Below the pieces are notes generated by a model that was not told where the DNA came from, did not search any database, and was given only the letters and a program-made list of their open reading frames with translations. The position numbers and the translations under genes were made by a program. 64,000 bases of DNA. Origin: Oceanisphaera pacifica (GTDB lineage Bacteria > Pseudomonadota > Gammaproteobacteria > Enterobacterales > Aeromonadaceae). Positions 20,022 through 28,338 of the stretch are shown piece after piece. The stretch lies in the NCBI RefSeq assembly GCF_017498065.1, contig NZ_JAGDFX010000005.1, positions 62,001 through 126,000 of the forward strand, given 5' to 3'. The stretch's first letter is position 1. Each line of letters opens with the position of its first letter.

Positions 20022-20246
20022 ATGATGTCTTTAGAACAAATTGAGCTACTAGAAACTTGGGGCCTAAAGCTTTTTTTTGTAGCTATTTTTCTGTTGATTG
20101 GGCTCGCAATTCAAGATGTACTCAAGAGAGGTAATGTGCCTAAATTTGGCCGTTACGTAGTATGGCTCGTCTTATTTTTAGGCTGCTCTGGCTTTATTGC
20201 AAAAGGCATTATAGAAGCGTTATGGGAAGGATCCGGTGTAGGTTAA
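20022..20246 (+). CDS. DUF2788-family small membrane protein
   Basis: 74 residues with two membrane helices (KLFFVAIFLLIGLAIQDVL and YVVWLVLFLGCSGFIAKGII) joined by a short basic loop. Conserved small protein family without known function. Two adjacent ATGs (20022, 20025) both fit; GGTCGGACG precedes them. It lies between ybfF and ybfE, 3 bases before the latter, so it probably shares their transcript. Confidence 0.8.
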   Translation: MMSLEQIELLETWGLKLFFVAIFLLIGLAIQDVLKRGNVPKFGRYVVWLVLFLGCSGFIAKGIIEALWEGSGVG

Positions 20247-20249
20247 CTC

Positions 20250-20534
20250 ATGGCAAAGCAAGATACCGATAGAACAACGCTGGATTTATTTGCTGATGAA
20301 CGCAGGCGAGGTCGACCTAAAACCAACCCTCTGCCACGAGAAGTGCAGCTTAAGTTCAATAAGCGTAACCAACTTAAGCGTGATCGCGAACGCGGCCTCA
20401 GTCGCATAGAACTAAAGGTCGATCAGGCATTATTAACTAGATTGAATTTACTGGCCGCCGAGCAACAGCTTAGTCGAGCCGATTTGATCCAAGTCTTGCT
20501 GTTGCAACAGCTTGAACTACAGGACAGCCAATAG
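20250..20534 (+). CDS. ybfE: YbfE-family LexA-regulated protein
   Basis: 94 residues; the N-terminal half (TDRTTLDLFADERRRGRPKT, then NPLPREVQLKFNKRNQLKRD) is nearly identical in pattern to E. coli YbfE. The C-terminal part looks like a ribbon-helix-helix dimerisation unit (LLTRLNLLAAEQQLSRADLI). The E. coli gene is in the SOS regulon; I did not find a clear LexA box here. Precedes fldA by 45 bases, as in E. coli. Confidence 0.87.
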   Translation: MAKQDTDRTTLDLFADERRRGRPKTNPLPREVQLKFNKRNQLKRDRERGLSRIELKVDQALLTRLNLLAAEQQLSRADLIQVLLLQQLELQDSQ

Positions 20535-20579
20535 GCCCATGGCCTGATTATTCACATTTTCGATAGGTGCAACTTTATT

Positions 20580-21107
20580 ATGGCAAGTGTAGGTCTATTT
20601 TTTGGAAGTGATACCGGTAATACCGAAGCCGTTGCCAAAATGATCCAGAAAGAACTGGGCAAAAATCTGATTGACGTACATGATATTGCAAAGAGTACGA
20701 AAGAAGATATTGCTGGCTTCGATCTATTGCTACTGGGTATTCCAACTTGGTATTACGGCGAATCTCAAGCCGATTGGGATGATTTTTTCCCTGAACTAGA
20801 AACCATCGACTTTAACGATAAGTTAGTGGCTATTTTTGGCTGTGGTGACCAAGAAGATTATGCAGAGTATTTCCTAGATGCCATGGGTACACTGCGTGAC
20901 ATCATTGAGCCTAAAGGAGCCATTATAGTCGGTCACTGGCCAACTGAAGGCTACGAGTTTGAAGCCTCTCAAGGGTTGGTAGATGATGCTCACTTTATTG
21001 GTTTAGGCATTGATGAAGATCGCCAGCCAGAGCTAACACAAAAACGTGTTAAAGACTGGTGTAAACAAGTATATGAAGAAATGTGCTTGAAAGAGCTAGA
21101 GTCTTAA
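20580..21107 (+). CDS. fldA: Flavodoxin (long-chain, FldA type)
   Basis: FMN electron carrier supplying flavodoxin-dependent enzymes such as IspG/IspH, MetH and BioB. The FMN phosphate loop is FGSDTGNTEAVAK at residues 8-20; the aromatic FMN-stacking loops are PTWYYGESQADWDDF near residue 57 and FGCGDQEDYAEYF near residue 90. Length 175 with the long-chain insert matches E. coli FldA (176). Followed by a strong terminator. Confidence 0.96.
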   Translation: MASVGLFFGSDTGNTEAVAKMIQKELGKNLIDVHDIAKSTKEDIAGFDLLLLGIPTWYYGESQADWDDFFPELETIDFNDKLVAIFGCGDQEDYAEYFLDAMGTLRDIIEPKGAIIVGHWPTEGYEFEASQGLVDDAHFIGLGIDEDRQPELTQKRVKDWCKQVYEEMCLKELES

Positions 21108-21126
21108 TCCGCTTTTTTAGCCTAAT

Positions 21127-21150
21127 AAGGGATGCAAAGCTGCGTCCCTT
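21127..21150 (+). terminator. Rho-independent terminator of fldA
   Basis: AAGGGATGCA (21127-21136) pairs with TGCGTCCCTT (21141-21150; one G-T pair), four-base loop, then a run of six further T's. Confidence 0.92.
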
Positions 21151-21233
21151 TTTTTTGTATCTTCAAAGTTAACCTGCAATGATGCACTAATATAATAGAG
21201 TCCATACGACGATCAGGTGACGAGAATTTTATT

Positions 21234-22139
21234 ATGAAAAAATTAACGATTTTACTGCTCTTTCTGCTACTACCTAGCACGTCTGTATTAGCTAACATTA
21301 CTCCCCTGCCGCTGCCCAAAACTAAAGGACAGCCTGTTGGTCAAATATTACTGCATACCACACAAGAAGGAGACACCTTAGCCAGCCTAGCACGGTATTA
21401 TGGAGTGAGTCCTATCTTGTTGATGGCAGCCAACCCAGACCAAGACTTATTATTATTAAAGCCAGGGCAAGAGGTCATTATTCCTAATCAGTTGTTACTG
21501 CCTAACGCAGATACTAAAGGTATAGTGATCAACCTCGCTGAGCTGCGTCTTTATTACTACCCTGAAGATGGCAGCGATGTTTATGTATTCCCTATTGGTA
21601 TTGGTCGTGTCGGGCGTTCAACCCCTGAGATGACCACCAGCATTAGCCAAATGCGTAAAGATCCGACCTGGACCCCCACTACCACTACCCGCCGCGAATA
21701 CGAAGAAATGGGCAAACCTTTGCCTGCGGTTGTACCTGCAGGACCTGATAATCCGCTTGGTGAGTATGCCATGCGTTTAGCCTATGGCCGTGGCGAGTAT
21801 CTTATTCACGGCACCAATGCGCCATTAGATGTCGGCTTGCGCTCCAGTGCGGGCTGCATTCGTATGTACCCTGAGCATGTTGAATGGTTATTTGCACAGG
21901 TGGCTCGTGGCGTACAGGTACAAATTGTTAATCAAGCCCTTAAAGTGAGTACCGATGAGTATGGGCAGACCTTTATTGAGTCTCATGAGCCCTTAACGCC
22001 CGAGGGCTTAGCAGATGAAACGCCACTAGATATGAGTACCTTAACGCCCTTGATAGAACGAGGTGCTAATCAAGAACTGATTGAGCAAATTATTGGCCAT
22101 CGCCAAGGCATGCCACAAGTGGTCGGTCAACTGCCTTAA
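21234..22139 (+). CDS. L,D-transpeptidase with LysM domain (YbiS/ErfK/YcfS type)
   Basis: Periplasmic enzyme that attaches Braun lipoprotein to peptidoglycan or makes 3-3 crosslinks. Signal peptide in residues 1-20 (KKLTILLLFLLLPSTSVLA), LysM-like domain around residues 38-84 (TTQEGDTLASLARYYGVSP), and a YkuD catalytic domain with HGTNAPLDVGLRSSAGCIRM near residue 200, containing the His and the nucleophile Cys. A 65-residue tail follows the catalytic domain. The lpp gene converges on it 263 bases downstream, so enzyme and probable substrate are neighbours; this favours the Lpp-anchoring class. Confidence 0.9.
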   Translation: MKKLTILLLFLLLPSTSVLANITPLPLPKTKGQPVGQILLHTTQEGDTLASLARYYGVSPILLMAANPDQDLLLLKPGQEVIIPNQLLLPNADTKGIVINLAELRLYYYPEDGSDVYVFPIGIGRVGRSTPEMTTSISQMRKDPTWTPTTTTRREYEEMGKPLPAVVPAGPDNPLGEYAMRLAYGRGEYLIHGTNAPLDVGLRSSAGCIRMYPEHVEWLFAQVARGVQVQIVNQALKVSTDEYGQTFIESHEPLTPEGLADETPLDMSTLTPLIERGANQELIEQIIGHRQGMPQVVGQLP

Positions 22140-22151
22140 CACGCGATTTAG

Positions 22152-22335
22152 CAGCCGTACTCTTTACACTAAGCGCCTGACGAAAAAACAAAACCGCAGT
22201 TTCTCTTTAATGTAAAGCGGTTAGCGTTAGATGTAGCGCTTTCTTTCGAAATTGATTGCCGCGCTACGCTCGCAAAGACGAAATAAGGGCGCATCACAAT
22301 ATAGTGCCAAACCTTGATGTCCAACAGAATATCGA
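22152..22335. repeat. Dispersed intergenic repeat, copy C
   Basis: Starts CAGCCGTACTCTTTACACTA, continues through the ACAAAACCGCAGTTTCTC centre and GATTGCCGCGCTACGCTCGC, and ends near CTTGATGTCCAACAGAATAT. It follows copy A closely over about 180 bases and copy B over the first 110. It fills the gap between the L,D-transpeptidase and the lpp terminator. Confidence 0.85.
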
Positions 22336-22362
22336 CATAACACTGCTAAATTTTAGACAAAA

Positions 22363-22388
22363 AAAAGCCTGGCCGAAGCCAGGCTTTT
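22363..22388 (-). terminator. Terminator of lpp
   Basis: AAAAGCCTGGC (22363-22373) pairs with GCCAGGCTTTT (22378-22388), CGAA/TTCG tetraloop, with a run of eight T's on the reverse strand. Lies 15 bases after the lpp stop. Confidence 0.93.
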
Positions 22389-22402
22389 CCGTTTCACTAA
22401 TA

Positions 22403-22645
22403 TTATTTAGTGTAACGACCCATCTGATCAAGACGAGAATTAGCGCGATCTGCAGAAGCACGAGCTTCAGCAACATCAGCAGCCAAACGATCAATTTTAG
22501 CAGAGTTCATTTGCTGACCTTGCTGAACAGCTTGGATGTCTTGTGACAGACCGTCCAGCTTAGTTTCAACGCCAGTGTTTGAGCTACAACCAGCTAGCAT
22601 CAAAGTACCAACGATACCTGCAGTTAACATCATTTTATTGCGCAT
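22403..22645 (-). CDS. lpp: Major outer-membrane (Braun) lipoprotein Lpp
   Basis: 80-residue lipoprotein that ties the outer membrane to peptidoglycan. Signal peptide MRNKMMLTAGIVGTLMLAGC with lipobox LAGC; the mature chain is a heptad-repeat helix (VETKLDGLSQDIQAVQQGQQ onward) that forms the Lpp trimer; the end is YTK, with the C-terminal lysine that is linked to the peptide stem. ATG at 22645 has AAGGAG 7 bases upstream; a longer frame to 22675 has none. Faces the L,D-transpeptidase gene. Confidence 0.94.
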   Translation of the reverse strand: MRNKMMLTAGIVGTLMLAGCSSNTGVETKLDGLSQDIQAVQQGQQMNSAKIDRLAADVAEARASADRANSRLDQMGRYTK

Positions 22646-22776
22646 TATATGCTCCTTGGTTTCTATGATAGTCAAAAAGACCTCTTAGGCAGCTTAAGTA
22701 TGGACGAAGTTCCCTAGTAATCGCAAATAATTTTACAATTTATAACATAAGAAAAAATTTCTGCTCTTCTCTTATA

Positions 22777-23295
22777 TTACTTATTTGTTTTTTTGCGCAC
22801 ATAGAGTGTTCGTTCTACCTCAGCTATTAGCGCCCCTTCCTCATCTAAGATATTAATACGAAAACGAGGAAAATGCTTATGACCATCTAGGGTCGCACTG
22901 AGTATCTCATTAAGCCGCTCTTGGCTCAAATGAATATCAGCATAAACACGGCCTCGCCCCGGCTTAATAAAGGTAATATTGGCCCCTCTATCCCATATAT
23001 AATAGTCTTCTCCGAGAATTCCCATTAATAACATCGAATAGACAGGATCTGTCATAGAGAACAAACTACCACCATATTGCGTGCGGTTGGCATTTTTATT
23101 CCACCACCTGAGCTTTAGTCCCACTCGACAATATCGATAGTCTTGACCCAACTTTTCTATACGAATACCCGCCCCCCAAAAAGGCGGCCAGCAATTCATA
23201 AGCCATTTGAGTAAACGTGGGCGAGCAAATAAATATCTCATCATCTCATCTGACCAGGCTAAAGAAAAAGCAATACTAACAAAATAAGGTGTCAT
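22777..23295 (-). CDS. DUF4442-family hotdog-fold protein (thioesterase-like)
   Basis: 172 residues that read as a single hotdog domain: YGGSLFSMTDPVYSMLLMGI is the central helix of the fold and ADIHLSQERLNEIL and AEVERTLYVRK are later strands. The family resembles PaaI-type thioesterases; its substrate is not known. The frame opens at 23295; methionines at 23244 and 23241 are alternative starts that match where many relatives begin, and no start has a good ribosome site. Lies between lpp and divergent fur. Confidence 0.75.
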   Translation of the reverse strand: MTPYFVSIAFSLAWSDEMMRYLFARPRLLKWLMNCWPPFWGAGIRIEKLGQDYRYCRVGLKLRWWNKNANRTQYGGSLFSMTDPVYSMLLMGILGEDYYIWDRGANITFIKPGRGRVYADIHLSQERLNEILSATLDGHKHFPRFRINILDEEGALIAEVERTLYVRKKTNK

Positions 23296-23416
23296 AATCA
23301 GAGTTATTGCTCTAGATCATGGCAAGTGTGTACAAAAGCCGATTGAAGGTTGCCTTTAAAGAGCAGAACACGCACAATGAAAGCAATAACCTCACAAATT
23401 GCGAAACTTTATTCTT

Positions 23417-23854
23417 ATGGCTGACAACAATCAAGCGTTGAAGAAAGCAGGTCTCAAGGTGACGCTTCCTCGCGTAAAAATCCTTGAACTGCTACAACAC
23501 CCCGACACTGAGCATGTAAGTGCTGAAGATCTTTACAAAATGCTGATTGATCAGGGTGAAGAAATTGGTTTGGCTACCGTTTATCGTGTACTTAACCAAT
23601 TTGATGATGCCGGCATCGTCGCCCGCCATCACTTTGAAGGTGGCAAGTCAGTATTTGAATTGGCGACTCAAGAACACCATGACCATTTAGTGTGCCTAGA
23701 TTGTGGCAAGGTCATTGAGTTCCATGACGAAATCATTGAAGAGCGCCAACAGATCATTGCTAATCAGTTTAATATTAAACTGACCAACCACAGTTTATAT
23801 CTGTATGGACATTGTCACGACACACCTTGTCAGCATAATGATGCACAAGAGTAA
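23417..23854 (+). CDS. fur: Ferric uptake regulator Fur
   Basis: Iron-dependent repressor, 145 residues from ATG at 23417 (MADNNQALKKAGLK); a TTG in frame at 23399 is less likely. The winged helix covers about residues 10-80 (KVTLPRVKILELLQ, GLATVYRVLNQFDDAGI), followed by metal-binding HHFEGGKSVFEL and HHDHLVCLDCGKVIEF, and a second cysteine pair CHDTPC near the end. The block ybfF-ybfE-fldA-fur matches E. coli, with the transpeptidase, lpp and the DUF4442 gene inserted between fldA and fur. No strong ribosome site is visible. Confidence 0.96.
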   Translation: MADNNQALKKAGLKVTLPRVKILELLQHPDTEHVSAEDLYKMLIDQGEEIGLATVYRVLNQFDDAGIVARHHFEGGKSVFELATQEHHDHLVCLDCGKVIEFHDEIIEERQQIIANQFNIKLTNHSLYLYGHCHDTPCQHNDAQE

Positions 23855-23873
23855 GTGTTAACGTGTTCTAAAT

Positions 23874-23903
23874 AAAAAAGCCGCACAATTGTGCGGCTTT
23901 TTT
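23874..23903 (+). terminator. Bidirectional terminator between fur and glnS
   Basis: A 30-base perfect palindrome, AAAAAAGCCGCACAA then its reverse complement ending GGCTTTTTT. Serves the convergent fur and glnS genes. Confidence 0.93.
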
Positions 23904-23939
23904 TTATGGGCGGCTAACACCACCATATTTAAACATGAG

Positions 23940-25604
23940 TTAGGCGCCTTCTTCTTTACCCCAAGAGTCACGTAAAGCCACTGTTAGGTTGAACACCATT
24001 CCCTCACTTTGATTATCGCGGCAGAAATAGCCTTCTCGTTCAAACTGATAGGCATGCTCGGGCTTAGCATCACACAGTGATGGTTCAACAATCGCGCCCG
24101 TTAATACTTGTAAAGAAGTGGGGTTGAGTGTCTCTTCTAATGACTCAATCGCGCCTGGGTTTGGCACATTGAACAGGCGATCATATAAACGTACTTCAGC
24201 CGGTACCCCATGACTCGCCGATACCCAATGGATCACACCTTTTACTTTACGGCCATCGGCTGGCGATTTACCTAAGGTGTCAGCATCATAGGTACAGAAA
24301 ATAGTGGTGATGTTACCGTCTGCGTCTTTTTCAATACGCTCTGCTTTAATTACATAAGCATTACGCAAGCGAACTTCTTTGCCTAATACCAAGCGCTTAT
24401 ACTTTTTGTTGGCTTCTTCACGAAAGTCAGCCGCATCAATAAAAACTTCACGCGTAAAAGGTAAAGCACGTGTCCCCATTTCCGGCTTATTAGGATGCAG
24501 CGGCGCTTGCAGGGTTTCTTCGTGATCCGCCGGCATATTCTCAATCACTACGCGTACGGGATTTAACACCGCCATAGCACGCGGCGCATTTTCATTGAGA
24601 TCTTCACGAATACAGGCTTCTAACATGCCCATTTCAATGGTGTTGTCTTGCTTAGTTACCCCAATGCGCAAACAAAACTCACGAATAGCAGCAGGAGTAT
24701 AACCACGACGGCGCAAGCCCGAAATAGTTGGCATTCTCGGGTCATTCCAGCCTTCAACATGACCCTCTACAACCAACTGGTTAAGCTTGCGCTTAGACAT
24801 CATGGTATATTCAAGGTTAAGGCGAGAAAACTCGTACTGGCGCGGATGACAATCGATACTAATGTTATCTAACACCCAGTCGTATAATCGGCGGTTATCC
24901 TGAAACTCTAACGTACATAGCGAGTGGCTGATCCCCTCCAGTGCATCAGAAATACAATGCGTAAAATCATACATCGGATAGATGCACCATTTATCACCGG
25001 TTTGATGGTGATGAGCAAAACGCACTCGATACAACACAGGATCACGCATCACCATAAACGACGATGCCATGTCGATTTTAGCACGCAGACAAATCACACC
25101 TTCTTCAAACTCACCATTACGCATACGCGCAAATAAGTCTAAACTCTCTGCCACGGGGCGATCTCGATAAGGGCTATTCGTTCCTGGCGAGGTCAAGGTG
25201 CCACGATGTTCACGGATTTGCTCTGGTGTTTGCTCATCTATATAGGCCAACCCTTTTTCGATAAGCTCAACCGCATACCCATATAGCTGCTCAAAATAAT
25301 CGGAAGAGTAGCGAATATCACCACTCCACTCAAAACCCAACCAGCGCACGTCTTGCTGAATAGATGCAACATACTCAACATTTTCTTTTTCTGGGTTCGT
25401 ATCATCAAAGCGTAAATTACACTTCCCTTGGTAATGCTCAGCAATACCAAAGTTTAGACAGATGGATTTGGCGTGACCAATATGAAGATAACCGTTTGGC
25501 TCTGGCGGAAAACGGGTCTGTACCGACTGATGCTTACCGCTGGCTAAATCATCATTAATGATTTGACGAATAAAATTACTAGGACTCGGGTCCACCTGAC
25601 TCAT
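23940..25604 (-). CDS. glnS: Glutaminyl-tRNA synthetase
   Basis: Class I aminoacyl-tRNA synthetase charging tRNA-Gln. The HIGH-type motif is [15 protein letters not shown] near residue 35; the KMSKS-type motif is TMMSKRKLN near residue 268; the Rossmann core and the two anticodon-binding beta-barrels follow ([20 protein letters not shown]). Length 554 equals E. coli GlnS. Convergent with fur. Confidence 0.97.
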   Translation of the reverse strand: MSQVDPSPSNFIRQIINDDLASGKHQSVQTRFPPEPNGYLHIGHAKSICLNFGIAEHYQGKCNLRFDDTNPEKENVEYVASIQQDVRWLGFEWSGDIRYSSDYFEQLYGYAVELIEKGLAYIDEQTPEQIREHRGTLTSPGTNSPYRDRPVAESLDLFARMRNGEFEEGVICLRAKIDMASSFMVMRDPVLYRVRFAHHHQTGDKWCIYPMYDFTHCISDALEGISHSLCTLEFQDNRRLYDWVLDNISIDCHPRQYEFSRLNLEYTMMSKRKLNQLVVEGHVEGWNDPRMPTISGLRRRGYTPAAIREFCLRIGVTKQDNTIEMGMLEACIREDLNENAPRAMAVLNPVRVVIENMPADHEETLQAPLHPNKPEMGTRALPFTREVFIDAADFREEANKKYKRLVLGKEVRLRNAYVIKAERIEKDADGNITTIFCTYDADTLGKSPADGRKVKGVIHWVSASHGVPAEVRLYDRLFNVPNPGAIESLEETLNPTSLQVLTGAIVEPSLCDAKPEHAYQFEREGYFCRDNQSEGMVFNLTVALRDSWGKEEGA

Positions 25605-25943
25605 TCATACACCTCGAACGTGGGAATGGCATTCTCAAAAATACTATGATCCACTATCTACGCCTGCGGCTCAAGAGCTCACACCGAATAAACTTTCAAA
25701 AAAGACCACCTAAACCCTCGTATTTTGGAGTCGGCTATTTTTTCATCTACCGCGACATAAATCCGCTAACTCGATAAGCATCCGTCACGCCGCCCCACTT
25801 AAATAATGCAAGTTGGTGTATATTTATGCCATTACTGCACATACTTTCAACAAACGCGCGTATTTAGTAAGTTATGCGCTTTTGAGTGTTGACAGCTCAC
25901 TGTGCACCATTTAACATTCGCCTCGCATTCAAGCAATGCCTGT
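25605..25943. other. Intergenic region before the tRNA-Asn array
   Basis: About 340 bases between glnS and the tRNA array. It holds the glnS promoter on the reverse strand and the tRNA promoter described separately. No gene or repeat is seen in the rest. Confidence 0.6.
25889..25917 (+). promoter_or_regulatory. Sigma-70 promoter of the tRNA-Asn array
   Basis: Perfect -35 box TTGACA (25889-25894), 17-base spacer, -10 box TAACAT (25912-25917), then a GC-rich discriminator TCGCCTCGC typical of stringently controlled stable-RNA promoters. The first tRNA starts 26 bases after the -10 box. Confidence 0.8.
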
Positions 25944-26019
25944 TCCCCTTTAGTTCAGTTGGTAGAACGCCGGACTGTTAATCCGTATGTCGCTGGTTCA
26001 AGTCCAGCAAGGGGAGCCA
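25944..26019 (+). tRNA. asnT: tRNA-Asn (anticodon GUU), copy 1
   Basis: 76 bases; acceptor TCCCCTT pairs with AAGGGGA, CCA is encoded, anticodon loop CTGTTAA in GGACTGTTAATCC gives GTT. First of four identical copies. Confidence 0.97.
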
Positions 26020-26061
26020 ATTTTAAGCAGTAAGAAAGTTAAGTAAGTCGTTAGTTTTTGT

Positions 26062-26137
26062 TCCCCTTTAGTTCAGTTGGTAGAACGCCGGACTGTTAAT
26101 CCGTATGTCGCTGGTTCAAGTCCAGCAAGGGGAGCCA
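26062..26137 (+). tRNA. tRNA-Asn (anticodon GUU), copy 2
   Basis: Identical to copy 1. The 42-base spacer before it differs from the spacer between copies 2 and 3 by only two bases, so a 118-base unit was duplicated in tandem. Confidence 0.97.
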
Positions 26138-26179
26138 CTTTTAAGTAGTAAGAAAGTTAAGTAAGTCGTTAGTTTTTGT

Positions 26180-26255
26180 TCCCCTTTAGTTCAGTTGGTA
26201 GAACGCCGGACTGTTAATCCGTATGTCGCTGGTTCAAGTCCAGCAAGGGGAGCCA
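26180..26255 (+). tRNA. tRNA-Asn (anticodon GUU), copy 3
   Basis: Identical to copies 1 and 2. Followed by a different, longer spacer (56 bases). Confidence 0.97.
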
Positions 26256-26311
26256 ATTTCAATACCTAGATTTAATACATCTATTAAAATCTAGTCATCG
26301 TTTTAAGTTGT

Positions 26312-26387
26312 TCCCCTTTAGTTCAGTTGGTAGAACGCCGGACTGTTAATCCGTATGTCGCTGGTTCAAGTCCAGCAAGGGGAGCCA
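26312..26387 (+). tRNA. tRNA-Asn (anticodon GUU), copy 4
   Basis: Identical tRNA sequence, but its leading spacer shares only GTT and short pieces with the others, so it is either an older duplication or the founder copy. Confidence 0.97.
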
Positions 26388-26501
26388 ATTTCTTGTCTTA
26401 TCTAAAAAATCCAGCTATAAGTACTCCACTATAATAACTCGTCTGAATCCTTTCAGAAGTGTACTATCTTTTAAATATCTCGTTTAACAAGGATTGTGGC
26501 T

Positions 26502-28319
26502 ATGCGGGTAACTCGTCCCTTTGGTCAGACTTTGCTGTTGTCAGGATTTATTGCACTATTACTCAGCACGTTACTACCTTGGTGGGCCAGCCATCACTCG
26601 CTGCAGCAACAAGTAGACAAGGTTAATAACCACCTTGCTTACATAGTTGAGGCTCCCTCTTCATCTTTGTCGCTGTTCAATATTGCCGCGCTCTCTCGTG
26701 GACGCCCCCTTGAAAGCCAAAATCAAGCATGGTGGTTTGGTCAAGTTGCAGCTAATCATCAATATACTGTAGATAAAACACCCGTTTTCTATCAGCTCGA
26801 CATTGAGACTGCCACACGCCAATGGGTACAAATCTCGTTGCCTTTGATTTTACTAACGCTGCTCATTTTCACATTTTTATATCGTAGCTGGCGCAAAGTT
26901 CAGTACAAACAAGATAGCTACTTTCAAACATTACTGCACTCACCTGAACAGGCTAAACCCAACAGCCAATCTCCAATAGAGCAAGGCATAGTGGCGTTTC
27001 ATCGCCATCATCATGATCAATTAGACAACTTACAGCAACAACTTGAGCGAGCAGAGCAACAAAGCTATCAAGACAGTTTAACTGGCTTAGGTAATCGCTT
27101 TGCTTTTCGTCGTGATCTTAACCTAATTTTGGATGATGAAAATCAACTGGCTACCGCCACCTTAATGATGGTACGAGCCAGTGCCTTGCAAGAAATTAAC
27201 ACCGAGCAAGGGTTTCAGGCCGGCGACCAATACCTACAAGATATGGTGGCACTCATACGCAAAACCATTCAGTCTGAGGTGGGTGCCACCGCCTACCGAG
27301 TCGGCGGCAGCGAATTTGCAGTACTCACCAAAGGGCAGTGTGAGCCATTGGCTAAGCAACTGGGCACCCTATTAAACCAAGAGTTACATCACTACCAGCA
27401 TATACACCACCTTAGCTGTGCGGCCTATATGGGCTTTACTCAGATATTACCAGGCCAAGCAGCAGAGCAGGTATTGATCCGGGCCGATTTAGCTCTGGCA
27501 CAAGCACAAGGTGGCGAGCCCAACACCTGGAGTATGGTGCTTAAGCAAAATAAAAATGAAAACATGGGTGAAAGTCAGTGGCGCCAACGCTTACAAACCA
27601 TGCTGACAGATAATAGAATCTTATTACAAGTTCAGCCTGTTAAAGTATATAAGCAAGAAATGCTGGGCTATAACGAGATTTATACGCGCTTTCCTAATGA
27701 GGATGGTGGCGTTTATCAGGCGGGCACTGTGTTTGCCATGCTACAACGTCTTAATATGTCGATGCTATTTGAGCAAAAAATTATTGAGATGATACTTGCG
27801 CAAATACACAGCCACGCACTGCCCCAGCAACGTTGGGCGATTAATCTTACCCCCGCAAGCTTACAGCAGAGTTCGTTTCTTATTTGGTTAGAACGCATAC
27901 TGATGCGAGATCGCGATATTGCATCAAAACTGGTTTTTGAGCTAGACGAGCAGGTCTTACAACATCAATTAGTGGCGGCTAAACGTCTGCTCGCCATGAT
28001 CCGCCGCTCTGGTGCGCGCTTTGCCGTCAGTCAATTTGGTCATGGTTATGGTTCATTTCGTTTATTAAAAGACATTAAGCCTGACTATGTGAAATTAGAC
28101 GGTTTATTAGTCCGACAAATTCAAGAGGACGGGACCACACTACAATTTATACGCATGATAGTGGATTTATCTCAGCGCTTAGGCTGCTTCGTTATTGCCG
28201 AAGGGGTAGAAACAGAACAACAAAAAGACCTGCTTGAATCAATGCACATTGACGGCGTACAGGGCTACTTAATTGCCAAACCCTGCGATATGAGTCACTT
28301 TAAAGGCTTAGTCATGTAG
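26502..28319 (+). CDS. Membrane protein with degenerate GGDEF and EAL domains (CsrD-like)
   Basis: 605 residues: membrane helix (about 8-28), short periplasmic segment, second helix (about 110-130), coiled-coil linker, GGDEF domain (190-340) and EAL domain (365-605). The GGDEF site reads YRVGGSEFAV, and the EAL site reads YNEIYTRF with the Glu-Ala-Leu lost; the later DDFG motif is SQFG. Both cyclic-di-GMP active sites therefore look dead, although AEGVET and KLDG are kept. E. coli CsrD has the same architecture with inactive domains and targets Csr small RNAs for decay; that role is inference here. ATG at 26502 has AAGGA 8 bases upstream; a GTG at 26496 is too close. Confidence 0.8.
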   Translation: MRVTRPFGQTLLLSGFIALLLSTLLPWWASHHSLQQQVDKVNNHLAYIVEAPSSSLSLFNIAALSRGRPLESQNQAWWFGQVAANHQYTVDKTPVFYQLDIETATRQWVQISLPLILLTLLIFTFLYRSWRKVQYKQDSYFQTLLHSPEQAKPNSQSPIEQGIVAFHRHHHDQLDNLQQQLERAEQQSYQDSLTGLGNRFAFRRDLNLILDDENQLATATLMMVRASALQEINTEQGFQAGDQYLQDMVALIRKTIQSEVGATAYRVGGSEFAVLTKGQCEPLAKQLGTLLNQELHHYQHIHHLSCAAYMGFTQILPGQAAEQVLIRADLALAQAQGGEPNTWSMVLKQNKNENMGESQWRQRLQTMLTDNRILLQVQPVKVYKQEMLGYNEIYTRFPNEDGGVYQAGTVFAMLQRLNMSMLFEQKIIEMILAQIHSHALPQQRWAINLTPASLQQSSFLIWLERILMRDRDIASKLVFELDEQVLQHQLVAAKRLLAMIRRSGARFAVSQFGHGYGSFRLLKDIKPDYVKLDGLLVRQIQEDGTTLQFIRMIVDLSQRLGCFVIAEGVETEQQKDLLESMHIDGVQGYLIAKPCDMSHFKGLVM

Positions 28320-28338
28320 GGCAAGCGAGCCTAGGTCA

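Noticed and set aside
22256-22546. 96-codon forward frame
   Set aside because: Overlaps the lpp terminator and lpp itself in antisense.
25944-26387. Four evenly spaced repeats that could suggest a CRISPR array
   Set aside because: The repeats are complete tRNA-Asn genes with CCA and GTT anticodon; spacers are near-identical, not unique.
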